DNA of 64,000 nt from Cladopsammia gracilis (lineage: Eukaryota > Cnidaria > Anthozoa > Scleractinia > Dendrophylliidae): assembly GCA_022457155.1 (NCBI GenBank), contig JAJGOT010000238.1, positions 186,001 to 250,000 on the forward strand. The letters run 5' to 3'. Of this stretch, positions 22,082 to 34,490 are shown piece by piece. The notes under the pieces were generated by a model. That model worked only from the letters and a program-made list of their open reading frames with translations. It was not told where the DNA came from and searched no databases. The translations under genes and the position numbers were made by a program. Position 1 is the first letter of the stretch, and every line of letters begins with the position of its first letter.

Positions 22082-22174
22082 AAACGAACCGCAGCCATTT
22101 TAAATCGATTTTTCAAAGAAACGGAGGAAGAACTTGAAGTTGACTTGAAGATGCATCCTGCCATCCGCTGCTGA
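22082..22174 (+). CDS. Possible terminal exon of unknown gene
   Basis: After TTCTTATAG at 22079 a frame entered in phase 1 runs 30 codons (FFKETEEELEVDLKMHPAI) to TGA at 22172-22174. Composition looks coding, with an acidic helix. It does not continue from any HEXD exon ending in phase 1 in an obvious way. It could be an alternative HEXD end or the relic of another gene. Confidence 0.3.
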   Translation, partial: KRTAAILNRFFKETEEELEVDLKMHPAIRC

Positions 22175-22199
22175 AACACGTTATTAGTTTCAGTGTACT

Positions 22200-22860
22200 A
22201 GTATAGCAATTGTTAACAAAAATGCACCATTAATTCTAGATTTCCTTTGATACAAATATGTCTTTTCTTTTTTTAAAGGCCGTGTCACCCAAAATGCATT
22301 GCGCACCCAATGCCTCGACGATTGAATTTAACGCAGTCGAAAATTCCCGAAAGAGCCAATCACGAGCGAGCTCGTCATTTGAAAACAAAAACAATCGACT
22401 GCAGAGCCGAATGGGTGATACTGGGTCTTTAAAATGAGACTAAAATAGCGCCTTTTAGATTTTACTTTATTGCGTTGTACTGTACAAAATATTTTATCTT
22501 CTACAATAACTTTGCAGTATTTATGTTTGGTATCATATTTGCCCAATCATCTGCTAAGACAAAAAAAATGGTCGGTCCTCGGCTAAGGGAAATAATTCAC
22601 CAACAAAAAATCCTAGGTACTTGGTGTATCCCTGATCATAATGTATGGTACTTCATGTATCCCTTATTGTAATGAATTTAGATATATTGCAGTGTAATTT
22701 AGGGTCGGATTACAGTATCTAGGGTTGAAGCATTGATTTTAGTATTTAGGGTTAAGCACTGATCCAGTATTTCCAGTGTATCGAAAGGGTTAGTTCTTAT
22801 ATATGGTCTGGGCTGGCAGCATATTATCTTATATCCCTTAAAAATTACAATTTCCGGCAG
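22200..22860. other. No gene recognised
   Basis: AT-rich sequence. Only short frames without motifs were seen. CCAATCACGAGCGAGC and TGGGTGATACTGGGTCTTTAAAATGAG look like remnants of a decayed element. Confidence 0.3.
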
Positions 22861-22865
22861 CTAGC

Positions 22866-22940
22866 CCTCGGTGGTACAGTGGATAGTGTGCATGGAGTAG
22901 ATCATACGGCCCGGGTTCGATTCCCCATTCTGCTGTTTTT
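22866..22940 (+). repeat. tRNA-like SINE or tRNA pseudogene
   Basis: TGGTACAGTGGATAGTGTGC (A-box-like) and GGGTTCGATTCCCC (perfect B box) at tRNA spacing. Acceptor-stem ends do not pair, so it is a SINE head or pseudogene. Confidence 0.6.
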
Positions 22941-23649
22941 ATCTTCTTTTTCTACTGAAATAAAAACTAAGTGTTTAAATACAAAATAATAAGGGATACA
23001 CCAAGTACATACCCAAAAAATAGCCGGATTGTTGCTGAAAAAGTTAATAACAATACCAAGCTCACAAGACACGCTTAAGAAATTAAAAAAAAGTTATCGA
23101 TTAATGGCCAAATTTATACCTGGAACGGACAACTCTAATATCGGTAATGTCGAAGGTGCTTATCTGAGGTATTTAGCCAATATTTTGTTTCGTCCTACTT
23201 AAAACAGATATTGGGCTTATTTCTGGATTATCCGCCTGAACACGTCTTCGACATACGTTTCCAGACGGATTATCCGTCCAAGACAAAATTTGGGGCTTAG
23301 GTATTATCTTTAGGAAACAATAGTTCCCCGGTTTTCGCTTCATGCGTGAGCAATCTCGTCCGTCATATCGCATACTGTAAATTTAAAAGATATATTTCAG
23401 ATACAGTACTATTTTGGAGGCTAATTAGGCCCTTTGAAATGGTACTATTTTGGACCAATTAATTAGGGTTGAAATGGCCCTATAACAATTCAACTAGAGC
23501 TAAGTTGGTGGGTTCATCAAGCATCAAATGACAAAAAAAGCCCACCCTATCATAAAAGGTTGAATTAGCCTTCTAATAACAAACATACGATTTGTAAAGA
23601 GCATCAGTTTTGATTACATTTATTACTATATCTGTAATCTTTTTTCTGT

Positions 23650-23690
23650 TTTTCAATAAAGTTTTGTTGTTGTTGTTGTTGGTGTTGTTG
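23650..23690 (+). repeat. (GTT)n microsatellite
   Basis: GTTGTTGTTGTTGTTGGTGTTGTTG, slightly interrupted. Confidence 0.8.
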
Positions 23691-23984
23691 CGGCACGTAC
23701 GCCAAGTTGCAAACAACGTAAAAACTGTCAGCGTCGAGCAAAGGGTACTTACATTATTTAGCATTCGGACTCAGAGTCGAAAGAAGGGTGAGTAGTTGCT
23801 TCTGTGGCTTCTTTGTTTTTAATTGACACATTAAATGTCGTAAAAATTACGCCGAACAATCGAATTCTAATTGTCTTATATAAATTGTAGATTAAGAAAG
23901 TGAAACATTTGACAGTTAGAAAAAGGCCATTTTAGTTGCAAGTCGAAAGGAAATCAAATCCGACAAGTTTCACTTGAGAAAGCC

Positions 23985-24043
23985 ATGTTCCCAATCATGA
24001 AAACAATTGATGAAAATGCAAGAGCTGAACGGCCAGACAGAAG
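23985..24043 (+). CDS. Possible first coding exon of the aminotransferase gene
   Basis: ATG at 23985 opens 19 codons (MFPIMKTIDENARAERPDRR through the split codon) to a strong donor GTAAGA at 24044. A further candidate donor GGTGAGTAG at 23788 would fit a 5' untranslated exon upstream. The exon ends in phase 2, but the next recognised aminotransferase exon (35038) needs phase 1, so a missing exon of length 2 modulo 3 is required or this exon belongs elsewhere. Confidence 0.4.
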
Positions 24044-24217
24044 GTAAGATATTGAAACATATTATTCGTAAAATATCCGAACGTATTACACAGTAGATTA
24101 TCGTACTACACCTTAGTATGTATCGCGGTTGGAGGACAGAAGCTATTATAGAAGGAATTTCAGTGGAATAATAAATCCCTTATTCCGCGATGATTTATAA
24201 CGATAATTGAACTGGGT

Positions 24218-24335
24218 GGAGTGCAATCTGGTCTGAAATCATACGCGTGATTTCAAAATCAAACCAGCGCGCAGCGCGATTTCGATTTGAAATCACATGC
24301 AAGTATGATTTCAGACCAAAATTGCACGACACGAA
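24218..24335. mobile_element. Palindromic MITE with GAAATCAT repeats
   Basis: GTGCAATCTGGTCTGAAATCATACG on the left and CAAGTATGATTTCAGACCAAAATTGCAC on the right are inverted copies. The centre GCGCGCAGCGCG is also palindromic. Confidence 0.75.
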
Positions 24336-24844
24336 GTTTAATTACCACTTTTAATTATTACATCCATTTTGAAATCGCACAATTCAATCGCCCAAATACA
24401 GGATTTTAGTCAGTACCAATATTTTATTGATCCAGTAGCCTGTTTGTAGAAAAGCGGACCCGGGAACGCTTTTACATCTCATTTTGTATGCAAAACAGAA
24501 AGACTTAGACGTCATGTATCAAGATTCGATTTAGGGCAAACATGCGATTTAGAGCAAAAAATAGTGCGATTTAGAGCGAAGATGCGATTGTACGATTCGG
24601 GAATAAATCGCACTGCTGAGTGCCAATCAGATTGTAAGGCTCACCAGCGATTTCAAAATGGATGTAATAAAACACATAATAGGTGTGGATATTTTACTTA
24701 TTGCTCGCATTTTTTCTCGCCCCTGCTGAGCTGGAAAAATACTACGCAACTTGTAAAATATTCGCGCGTTTTATCTGTTAAACCATCGAATAAGGTATAT
24801 GTATTGAACATCATCTGCTTTGGTGAATATACTTTTATTCATTT

Positions 24845-24992
24845 AGAGTGATTACAGTTAACCCGTGAAATAGTTAGTAGAATAGTACGCACTATTAGAC
24901 AATAATTCCATTGTTTTCTTTTGTTTAATTTCGACTACTATCACACACTAATTGCTAGATAGTGTTTCACGGGTTAACTGTAATCACTCTAA
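24845..24992. mobile_element. MITE with 27-bp perfect inverted ends
   Basis: TAGAGTGATTACAGTTAACC plus CGTGAAA on the left is repeated inverted at the right end. The interior of about 95 bp is AT-rich. A TA or TTA duplication is possible. Confidence 0.8.
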
Positions 24993-25299
24993 TACCTCCA
25001 TTTTATTTAACGTGGTCAAGTATACTACGCTATACATACATAAACGATGTATCGGCTAGTTACAGGCCTAGTATTTCTTCAATAAAACATGGTTTGAAAA
25101 TGCAATAAAATTTGTTATTGATTTACATATTACACAGATATAAGTAATTATGATTTACATATTATTTTTGTAAGTTTGTGTCAAGTAAAGTTTAAAAAAA
25201 ATCCAGTCGTTAAAACTTAATGTATAATAAAAGTAAAATAAAATAAACGGCAAACGGATCCTAACGACATAAAAGCAGAAACAAAAGCAAATAAAGTAA

Positions 25300-25350
25300 A
25301 AGCGGAATATAATAGTGGCCAATATTTCGCTTTGCAATGCAAAGCTTCTT
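25300..25350 (-). ncRNA. Degraded hammerhead-like motif
   Basis: On the minus strand GCTTTGCATTGCAAAGC forms stem II, followed by GAAATATTGGCC, identical to the distal part of the PLE ribozyme at 7704-7715. The CTGATGA box is degraded. It is probably a PLE end fragment abutting the LINE tail. Confidence 0.4.
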
Positions 25351-25377
25351 TGGGGGATAACAGTATAAACATACAAA

Positions 25378-25602
25378 ATGCACCATAACCTAGTTGAGAT
25401 AGATCGACAGAAGTATCTGGAGCCTGCTGGTCGCTCTAGCAGGCACATGCATAAATTTTCGTATAAAGTCCCAGCATCTGAAACAAATTATCATCTGTTT
25501 TCTTTTTTTCCTAATACAATCAGGGACTGGAATAGCCTACCCCTGAACGTTGTTGAGGCAGAAACTGCAAATTCTTTCAGAGCCAAGTTAGTTATGTTCT
25601 GA
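25378..25602 (+). pseudogene. 3' tail of a LINE reverse-transcriptase ORF
   Basis: The open frame encodes HHNLVEIDRQKYLEPAGRSS, then YKVPASETNYHLFSFFPNTI and RDWNSLPLNVVEAETANSFRAK and a stop. The SFFPxTIRDWNSLPxxVVxAxxxxSFRxxL pattern is the usual C-terminus of Jockey/CR1/RTE-like RT proteins. The RT domain itself is absent, so this is a 5'-truncated insertion. Confidence 0.75.
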
Positions 25603-26039
25603 CTTTTTATTTTTGTTATTTAATATTATTAGTAAGACCGCTGACCACTTGCTAAGAATCATCTAATCGATGGAGAGCAAGAATTTGGAAAATAAAAATA
25701 AATAAAAACAAGGGAATTGGAAAAAAAAGACCAGTTCTAAAACGTGTTTCACTCAAGGTAAAATAAAGATATGTCTATTGTTTGTTTGCTTGTTCCTTAA
25801 AACCATGTTGTTCGTAATGAAATGTTAAAAAGAGAACAATATCGCTTTTTGTCAGAAACTATGGATTGTAACACGGTATTTCGCGTGCCAAATAAGTGAT
25901 GGACAAATAAAAAATACGGACGAGGACGAAGATTAAAGTTGTTGTTAAACTTTTTATTATTCCGACATCGACTTAACAACATAGTTATATCGGCTTAACA
26001 TTTATTTTAGTAGATAAATATATAGGTTTGTTGATTTGG

Positions 26040-26690
26040 TGTGAAATTTACCTTACTTGCAGTAATAACTAAATTACAAAGGTTTACAATAAAAATATTT
26101 AACAAACCTATGTAAATACCTAGCTTGATATTTATACTATGACGTTATTTTCATGTCATATGACGTAACATATGACGGTATAGAAGTTTTATCTACCATA
26201 AGTGCCATTGCAATAGTTTTAACACTCGAAGTTACAGAAGCCCAACATGAATAGTGTTAAGAGAAGGAAAGCATACAAGATAACAGGTGATATGAATAGT
26301 GATAAAAATAATAGCAGGGTAATATTAATACTACCGTACCTTGTCATTTATTTTATTTACTTTAGACAGTAGTTGGATAGATAGAATTAGTTAGTTTTGG
26401 TGTTCAACTGATCACTCGTAGTAACAACTTGACAATAAAACTATTTAACAAAATTATATTAAATACCTTGGTGCCGTTATTTTCATGTCATATGAAGTCC
26501 GTATGATGTCGCTCCTACCTTATATTAGAGATTGTTAGACGTTCTATGCCCATATAAGTGCCATTGTAATAGCTTTAATACTCGAAGTTACAAAAGCCAG
26601 ATATGAACAGAGTTAAGAGAATGAAAGCATAAAAGATAACGGGTAATATTAATAGTGGTAAGAGTAGGTAGTAATATTAGTAGTTCAGTT
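26040..26690 (+). repeat. Diverged direct repeat, two units of about 360 bp
   Basis: AAGTGCCATTGCAATAG...ACTCGAAGTTACAGAAGCC...AGAGAAGGAAAGCAT at about 26200-26275 recurs at about 26560-26630. The CATGTCATATGA and ATTAACAAA context before it is repeated too. Confidence 0.65.
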
Positions 26691-26809
26691 TTCTTGATAA
26701 CAAGAAAGAAAACCAACAAAGGGAAATCTGGGAGATCTCTAGATCTGCCGGCTGATCACAAAGCATCGCTGCTTTCATGTAAGACTGGGCTGGGTCGATA
26801 ACGATACTG

Positions 26810-29800
26810 ACTTGAAAATTAAGAGTGAATGTCACTAAAAATCAAAGATGATCATCAAAATCGCGGACACGGCTCAAAGTTCGATTTCCTTGATACTTTT
26901 TACAGTGATACACTATTGTATCGTAGTAAACAAAACGGGGTTAGTTTGTTCTAATATTCGCTTGTTTAAGAGTAATTAAATAAAAACCGTTGGGTCCGGA
27001 TCGATTCAAATTTGCTTGTACGAAGGAACGAAATTTCGTATTGTTTATGGCGGTCTCGCTTAAGTGAAAAATAGACAGTAAATCTTTTATTGACATTATG
27101 TTATAGCTTAGTCCTTAGCAAATGTAATAAAGTTAAGAAAGGAAGTTATATTCGTTTTACAGACAAGTTGTGAGCCTTTATTCGAAGCCACTTTGAAGCT
27201 TTTTTTGAATAGCTCCGGAGGTGGCCTAAAATACATGTCATAAAACCCTATCGGTACGTCAAAATAAATCCCCAGACTTTACTGAGGATACAGTTAAAGG
27301 ATAGCTAATGTTAGTTTCGCTTTCATTTTCTTGGGATCTCTATTAGTTTTGCGCTGCGCCCTCTTTGAAGTTTCCTAATTTGACGTATTTTCCGACGGCC
27401 GCCACATTGAAACTGTAACGCAAAGCATCCAAACAAAATATATACAGCTGTTAAAAAATCATAAAAAAATGACTTGAAATCATAAATCCAAGTATGGTGC
27501 AGCTTTATAGAACGTTGTTTGTATCTTACGTTTAAAATAACAAATCGGAGCAAAGTAGTTTACACAACCCGGTGAACCGAATGTAAAAGAGCTGCTTACA
27601 CCGACCTTTAGAATTTCGCCGGCCGTGACTGAAACATCAACTCTGTTGAAACCGCCAGCTACAGATTTCCTCTCTGCCAGTTCAAATCTTTTTTTTCGCA
27701 TTCTGGATCATATTATTTATGAAATCTTGTTTGAGGACTACATTCACTGATCACACGATAAGAATGAGTAATCAGCCTATATGCACGGTGAGGCACCTGT
27801 GTAAATATTGCAGCGGTCACGTTCCTACAAAAATGTCAAAGTTCAATCTCATTGATTACGACTCAAACAAAAAGACAATATAAATTCCATTTGTACCAAA
27901 AATTCGAATTGATATTGTTGTTTTTTTAATCGTGCCTGTAATGGTTACCTCCTTTGAAACTTAGATATATATCTTGCATCAAATCTGTTTATATTTTTTA
28001 GCTGGCTTGCGTGACACTGTAGCTTTAGCACTGCCTACATTCCCTATTTGATTCAATGCGAAATATAGTAGCCCTTGTAAATTTAGTACAACCAAAGAAA
28101 CAAATAAAAGTCTTGTAAAAGGGAAATTGACATCAAAATGGTGAATAAAAACACTTAATTGGGTTGCGTTCAACGAGGAGTTGTTATCTCTTTTATAATT
28201 GAATTATGCACTGAATATGAAAAACATTTTGAGCTGTCAATTTTCTTTCATGTTTCCGGTATCAATTTATTCGCTGCCTCAGTAAAACAGCCACTTTAAG
28301 GATATTCGAATTCGGAGAATACGTACGTCTTACCAAATTAAGGAATGGTCTTGGTCTCTTTTGGTCGGTGGAGAATGTGGACCTGGTTCAAGATAAAAGA
28401 CTCAGTCGTGTGAGATTGTGCCTCTTGTATCATGCAGCAAGAATACATCAAGCCACAAAAAGTTGGTAAAGTTTAGTTGCTGCGAAACCGAAGTTGAACT
28501 TATTTTAGCGCGAAGTGCCTGTATCCAAACGCCAGCAAACATCCAGAAAATAACCACCTGTGCTCATCTGTCCTTTACTGACTGCGCAAGTTTGGGCATT
28601 GGCTGGCGGAGGTCTTTTAGGCTATAATAATAATTTTATTAAAATGTCTTTATTCTTGGATCAGATACAAAATTCCGGAATTTTTTTCAGAATTTTAGAC
28701 ATTGAAAAGAATTTTAGAAAAATAGTAAAATTTGGTAGAATTTTAGAGAAATATCAGCGTCCAGGTGACACCGCTGACCAACTTGAGGGCTCTCCCTCAC
28801 AGTAGTGTCTACAAGCCTACTTTATTCAATCGATGAACAAGGCTATGTAGTGCTTCACAGAAAATTTCGGAGCAAAGCGAAGACTCGAAGAAAACGCTGA
28901 ACGGGGCTGTCAGTCTAAATTCATATCGGAAGTTACTAGACTCCCGACATAAGATTCTTCTAATTCTGAGAATTCATTCCAGATGGTATGGTTAAGGTAA
29001 ATTTAAGTTTTTTTTTTTTAATTACTCGGAATGGTTGTGTCAGAGTCAAAAACATAAATAAAATGGTTAACAAAACGTTTGGGCCCGCAGTGCGCAGTCT
29101 CCAGTACGATGTCCACGTAAGGTCTTGGTGGCGTCATGAATTGGCGCCAAAATCGCGTGGACGGGATGGGAAAGCCTGGACATTAGGCTGAAGTCCTGCC
29201 ACCACCCACCCACAAACATACACACGTGAAATTGCCTGGACTGGACTATAGTATTTAATTATATGTGTTTAGTAATAAGACAATATTTATTTTTTCGAAA
29301 AGAATAATGAACAGTATAGATACGGTGAATAGTACAGTTGCGGACTTACATTGGCCACTTGAGATGGAATGGGCGCTAAAAGCAACGAAGAGGCGAACTT
29401 AGATCACTGACGAACAAAAAAAATTTCTTACAGAACAATTTGTTATTGGAGAAGAAAGCGGGAATAAGGCCGATTCAAAAGAAGTGTCACAAGTCAGGGG
29501 TCAGAATCGGGGGCTCAATTTTTTGATTTTTGGGAAAAGATGTTATTTCGCCACAACAAGTGACAGGTTTCTTCTCTCGACTGGCCGCAAAGATTCGGAA
29601 GAGTCATTGACGCAGCACGAAGAATCTGAGAGCGACGATGACGATGAAAATAATCCGGTTAAAGTTGAATCTTTGCATTCAAGGATCCATGCAGTTGTCG
29701 AAGAGGAAATTTCTTTACGACACCCTAGTCCTATCCCGTAACATCTGTAATTTAGTACCACGAAAAGGGTATCGACCTTATCGGTAGCTATGCTGCGGGA

Positions 29801-31830
29801 GATTTGCGAGTATCTTGGGTTAAGCATGGATCATATTACGGAGAGAAAGAAAAAGCCAGGTTGTTGGGGAGTGTTCGTGTGCACGAATGTGACAGCTGTA
29901 ACCGTTATGAGTAATGTTGCAATATTTTCGCTAAATAGAGTAACAAAGACCAAAGTGTGACGTCACAAAAACTTAAACTTGTTCAATTATGGGATTTGAT
30001 GAGATATTCGGAAAGAATATTAGCATCCTATAGCTTTGGGGGTGATCGAGTTATTGGCACTTCGGTATCTAATGCTCTGATGACTCCATATAAACGATTC
30101 AAACCCTTCCAATTTTGCCTCACGTTTGGAAACTGAGGAAAACTTAGAAAGGTTTCGGTATGGAGTCATCAGAGTATAAGAGTGACATTCATTCACTCTG
30201 ATCTTGATTATAGTATTTTAGCTCTGCTGCTTATAGCACACGCGACATCGTCCTCCGCGTGGAAGATGCGCAATTACGTGCGCGTTTGCTCGCGTGTTAT
30301 GTTTCTAGCGGGAATCATTTTTCAAGAAACTAACTATAGCATAATTATTACTAAGAAAGTTATTTGTTTGTTCAAATCAGTACAAGTATTATAGCTGTAA
30401 TCTGGTTTTTGATTTTCTTAGAAGCCCATACCCAGGGTTATGGGCTCCTGATTTTCTACATGTCATTAGTATTGCCGCGGGAAGCTGGTGGTGACGCTGC
30501 TGGCTCGGGAGTAGTATTGGGGTTAGTGAACATTCTCTCACGCTACGTGCTCGCTTGGCTCGCGCTCGAGTTCTGCGCTCGTTCGATCGCGCTCCGCGCT
30601 CCTAAGCTCGAATTGTGGGCAAGTCTAAAAAATGTGAAACCCGTGCCAGGTGCGAAAATGCAAAGCAGTTTTGGTGAAATTAATTCGCACGCAGAGCTGC
30701 ATGACACTGGGAAAATAACAGTTCGTCAATAAATTTCAGCCTTGTCATTTAAACGTATTTTTAAATTTTTACCCATCTCCAGGCTGGAAATAAATCATTT
30801 GTGCTCTGTATTGCGTGACAGATGGGACCTTTTAAAATATCGTATTACGTTACTGTGTTGGTGAAATATTATTTATATTCTAGGCCGAAACATAAGACAA
30901 ACTTTTGCTCGCAAAGACAGAAGCGTTTCATGGATAATGTAAAGGAAAAAAGCAATCAACTCAAACTGTGTGGATTCAAATCTACGGCAGCCAAGCGGAT
31001 TGTTGAGTGAGGTTAGTCACCGCATAGCTATTTGATGTTTACTGTTTGCAATGACCTTTGCCCAACGGCTCTGTTATCATTAGGTTCAACTTCACACTAG
31101 ACTTTCTCTTGTTACTGATTGTATTTTTTATAAAAGAAACACAAAGGCGATTTACGTTTGATAGATAGAGCAAAAGCATACCACTGACGGCTGCGTAGCA
31201 TAACAGTTCAACAGAATCGCCAAGTTCAACTGTCTGACTTGCTGCAAATTTCAAAATGGCGGATAGCGAAAATATGCTCACTTAGGATTGTTTTGTCGGA
31301 AAAGTATAAAAGATCCCAAAGAAATGAAACGGCAAAAATTGAAAACTATCCTTTAACGTGGCTCATGAGGTTTTCTGGTGAGATTTGATACGTACCGCGG
31401 GCATTTTTGGTTTGTTTGTTAGAGGTACCGACGAGCACTTTTCAGGGAAGTCGCGGGTGCACTTTTTAAAAAAATCAGGAAAAAATTGAAAACGGAGTTA
31501 TTGAACTGTCACTACACTCGTTGAACTAATGAGGCATTAAACGATTATTATTTGTGCAAAAATGCTTCAAAAATTGCGATTAACCGATTCGGCAAAGTCG
31601 TGAATGTTGACAATTTTGCAAGCTTTGTTGACGAAAAATACCGTTAACGGTTTAATATTAATTTCTCATCAACGAAATAATATTTCAGTAAATAAACCTC
31701 CCTTTCATATGTGTAGTACTTAGGCCTACCAATACACAAAGTATGAGCGAAATTGAATTTTGAGCTGTGTCCGCGATATCGATGGTCGTTAGTGACATTC
31801 ACTCTTAATGCTAATCGATAATAACAAATG
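26810..31830. mobile_element. About 5-kb DNA element with long decayed terminal inverted repeats
   Basis: ATTAAGAGTGAATGTCACTAA, then ATCGCGGACACGGCTCAAA at 26819-26885 is matched inverted at about 31745-31812 (TTTTGAGCTGTGTCCGCGAT...TTAGTGACATTCACTCTTAA). A second pair further in is TTAAAGGATAG...TTTCATTT...GGGATCT at about 27293-27341 and its inverse at about 31300-31352, and GGCNGCCACATTGAAA at about 27399 pairs with about 31245. The outer order is preserved over about 600 bp of each end with much divergence. A frame-broken coding remnant lies inside at 29345-29860. The transposase class was not identified. Confidence 0.6.
29345..29860 (+). pseudogene. Frame-broken coding remnant inside the 5-kb element
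   Basis: Fragments in changing frames read as one ancestral protein: EMEWALKATKRRT, then TDEQKKFLTEQFVIGEESG and NKADSKEVSQ, then (shifted) PQQVTGFFSRLAAKIRKSH, an acidic ESESDDDDENN stretch, EISLRHP, and finally (shifted) TLSVAMLREICEYLGLSMDH. From memory, this order resembles a dispersed protein family common in cnidarian genomes (a GWALK...TEKF.IGE.TG.KxDAKEV...SQQIxSFFSRLA pattern). Its function is unknown to me. At least two frameshifts and one stop break it. Confidence 0.5.
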
Positions 31831-32044
31831 CGACCAGTAGCTACATTATGACAAGTCCAGAAAGGAAAATATTAAGAGTGCACATGGTACTATCGGCAAC
31901 GCGTGGGAGGGAAAGGAGCGCTCCTTTCCCTCCCTCACCCCCTCCAACCTTCCCCCAAACCCCGAACCCGAGAGCTTGCTCGCAGGCTAGTTTCATGTCG
32001 ATACATTACATTGTTTTAAGAGATGAAGCGTTCTACATTGTTTC

Positions 32045-32680
32045 GATCAGTTTTTAGATTGGTGGTTCGGCTGAATGTTTCCGCTAGGCAATAGAAATAA
32101 TTGTTCATTCAGTTTGTAGACAAATCGGATTCCTGTTGAGTCTCTGAACTGAAGGACAGAAACATTTATAAAGGCAATTTAGCTGTATTTCAAGAATTTC
32201 TTTAAAAATACAAGTAGGTGTACCAAAATAGTACACCAAAATGACGGACGCATACAAAGCTCTTTAATTTTCTAAATATTATGTTCCATAATTCGATTAT
32301 TTCAGATTAAAATATTGCCAGGTCGTTTCATTCTGCATTCCGGGGCTGCAACATGTTATCTCTGGAGTTGTTAGCGTTTTAGATTGGTTTTGGTGGTGCG
32401 GCGGAGTGTTTCCAAAGGCAACAAAAATAAGTTTTCACTCTTATTTTAGACTTTGCTAACGGAGGATGTAAATCGGAATGAGATTTTTTGAATCTCTGAA
32501 TTGAAAAGAAATAATATAACAAGGAAAATTTGTTGTTTCTTAAAAAATTCTTGGCCGCCTTGTTGATGTACCACCTTAGTACACCAACCAGGTGGATACA
32601 TAGAAAGTTCTTTTTTCCAAATATTCTTTATGCGCATGTTGGAATAAATTGTTGATGTGGAAGTTGTTCTCATACTTCGC
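32045..32680 (+). repeat. Tandem direct repeat, two diverged units of about 320 bp
   Basis: TTAGATTGGTGGTTCGGCTGAATGTTTCC at 32055 and TTAGATTGGTTTTGGTGGTG at 32380 start two parallel copies. Each continues with an AATCGGA...TGAGTCTCTGAA block and a GTACACCAAA / TAGTACACCAA block. The palindromic GTGTAC...GTACAC pair recurs in each unit. Confidence 0.65.
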
Positions 32681-32929
32681 TTGGTACAGTGTTGTGACGT
32701 GAGCCAAAGTCGTGGAACGTAACATCAAAGCTATTAAAGAGTTCGTTATTCAATTTCGTCAAGTTAAAATAATAGACAATACATCAAATTTCTGCTTTAA
32801 AAACTGGAGGTTTATTTTGATTGGCAAGCAAACGGTTGCGATATAGATGATAATTATAAATAAATTCAAGTTTGTTCTCAGCTTAATTTTTGCAACAGAT
32901 GTGAACGAAATAAAATTATTTGTGTCTAT

Positions 32930-32955
32930 TTATTTATTTATTTATTTATTTATTC
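32930..32955 (+). repeat. (TTTA)n microsatellite
   Basis: About seven TTTA units. Confidence 0.85.
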
Positions 32956-34024
32956 TATGTTTATTCTCTCGCTCTCGTTGACCACGTTTTCAAAAATTCA
33001 GTTATATATTTCAAGCAAACGCAGTGAAGTCTTCCAGAAAGCGCTGAAGTTGGCCGGAAATGGCTTTTTGGCACTTTGTCGCCATTCTATTGAGAGTTTA
33101 TCTAGCTGGATTTTTGAAAACGATGTCGCCCTAAGTAAACGTCTGTAAGCATGCTTGGCCTTGTTTCTAAATCTCACAATATAAAAACTAAAGACTGTTG
33201 CTAGTCGTTTTTTCTCTCGCTCTCGCTAGCTCTCTTTCCCTCTTCTCTCTCTTCGCTGTGATTTTCGGGCTGATCGGGGTCATAAAAATCCTGTTGTGAA
33301 ATTGCTGTAATTTACGTTGACCACGTTTTCAAAAATTCAGCTATATAAATATCATGTATTGTATTTTGTTTGGCTTTATTCTTCGACTTTTTATCTGTTC
33401 AAAATCTGGTATTTTTTTTGTAAATTTTAGAAGACCCTTGTCACGGGTTTTGGTTCTACATCGCTTGGGGGCAAACACGGCAATTATTGTCAGTATTGGA
33501 TTAATAAGCCATGAGTTAAACAGTCCATTGATATCCCAGCTTTTCTTAGCGCAAAGGTCGATAAGTGTGTTTGGGTTTGCAATGATGCAAATTTGAATTT
33601 GTCCATCTTAAAAATTTGTCAAAGTGAAGAGTGCTTACAAGAAAAGACTAACACCACAACATATACACTTACGGATTAGTGAGGGCATCACCATGAACCC
33701 CCAGGCTTGTGGTTTACAACTTTAGGTGACCTCTTAGTTCAGTGACGAAAATTGGTCGCAATTAAATCTATTTTTAGTAAGAGACTACAATATCGATATC
33801 AGTGCAAACATTTGATAGTTGTTAGACTTAATGATTTGGACCATGATTTGCAGGGCCGGCATCAGCGGACCTCGACGTCCTGTTTCATCTCAACGCGATT
33901 TGTTTATTTTTGCTAAGGTAATCTGCTACTTGCAGCAGTGAACCCTCGATTCTGGGATAACGAATACCTGAACGCGATGAACGCGTTTGTTACTGAATTA
34001 CAACAATAAAATTTATAATGCGCA

Positions 34025-34490
34025 TGCTCCACGAGTCATGCGCTTCAGGAAGTTGAGTGCTGTTTGAAAACAACGACGTGCCTTCATCTCAGCTTTATTT
34101 TATAGTTTGTTTTATAGTTAACAACTATTCACCGAAGTGTAGGTGGCTAGTGGTGGATATTAACCTCGCCACGAATTTTTAACTCATTTATTCCTGTCAA
34201 CAATTTTCGCGCGCATTTTACTTGGAGGTGAATAGCACTTGCTATCCCGAGTTTCAGTAGCCAAGCAGAGCGCGCCAACAATGCTATCCACTGTTTCAGT
34301 ATATACTTATTTATTTTAGCGTCCTCCGTTCTTTGAGGAAGAAGATTCAGTTAATTCTTGACACGTACCACGTCTGACCGCAGAATATGAGTTATGCTCT
34401 TCAGGAAGTTGAGTGCTGTTTGAAAACAACAACTCGTGACTTCATCTAAGCTTGATTTTATAGTTTGTTTGTGGTTTTATTTTTCTGTTA
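34025..34490 (+). repeat. Direct repeat pair of about 90 bp
   Basis: CTTCAGGAAGTTGAGTGCTG plus TTTGAAAACAAC at 34044 and again at 34400, each followed by CTTCATCT...AGCTT...ATTTTATAGTTTG. Confidence 0.7.

Noticed and set aside
22866..22940. tRNA gene
   Set aside because: Good A and B boxes but no pairing acceptor stem. The same applies to 18430, 6225, 9300 and 9885, which are SINE heads.
28985..28998. 14-bp micro-exon between CCAG and GTAAAT with the phase needed to link 24043 to 35038
   Set aside because: Joined to the upstream exon it brings an in-frame stop.
33854..33917. Possible extra aminotransferase exon (open, CAG before, GTAATC after)
   Set aside because: It would follow 23985-24043 in frame but ends in phase 0, not the phase 1 needed at 35038, and has no family match.
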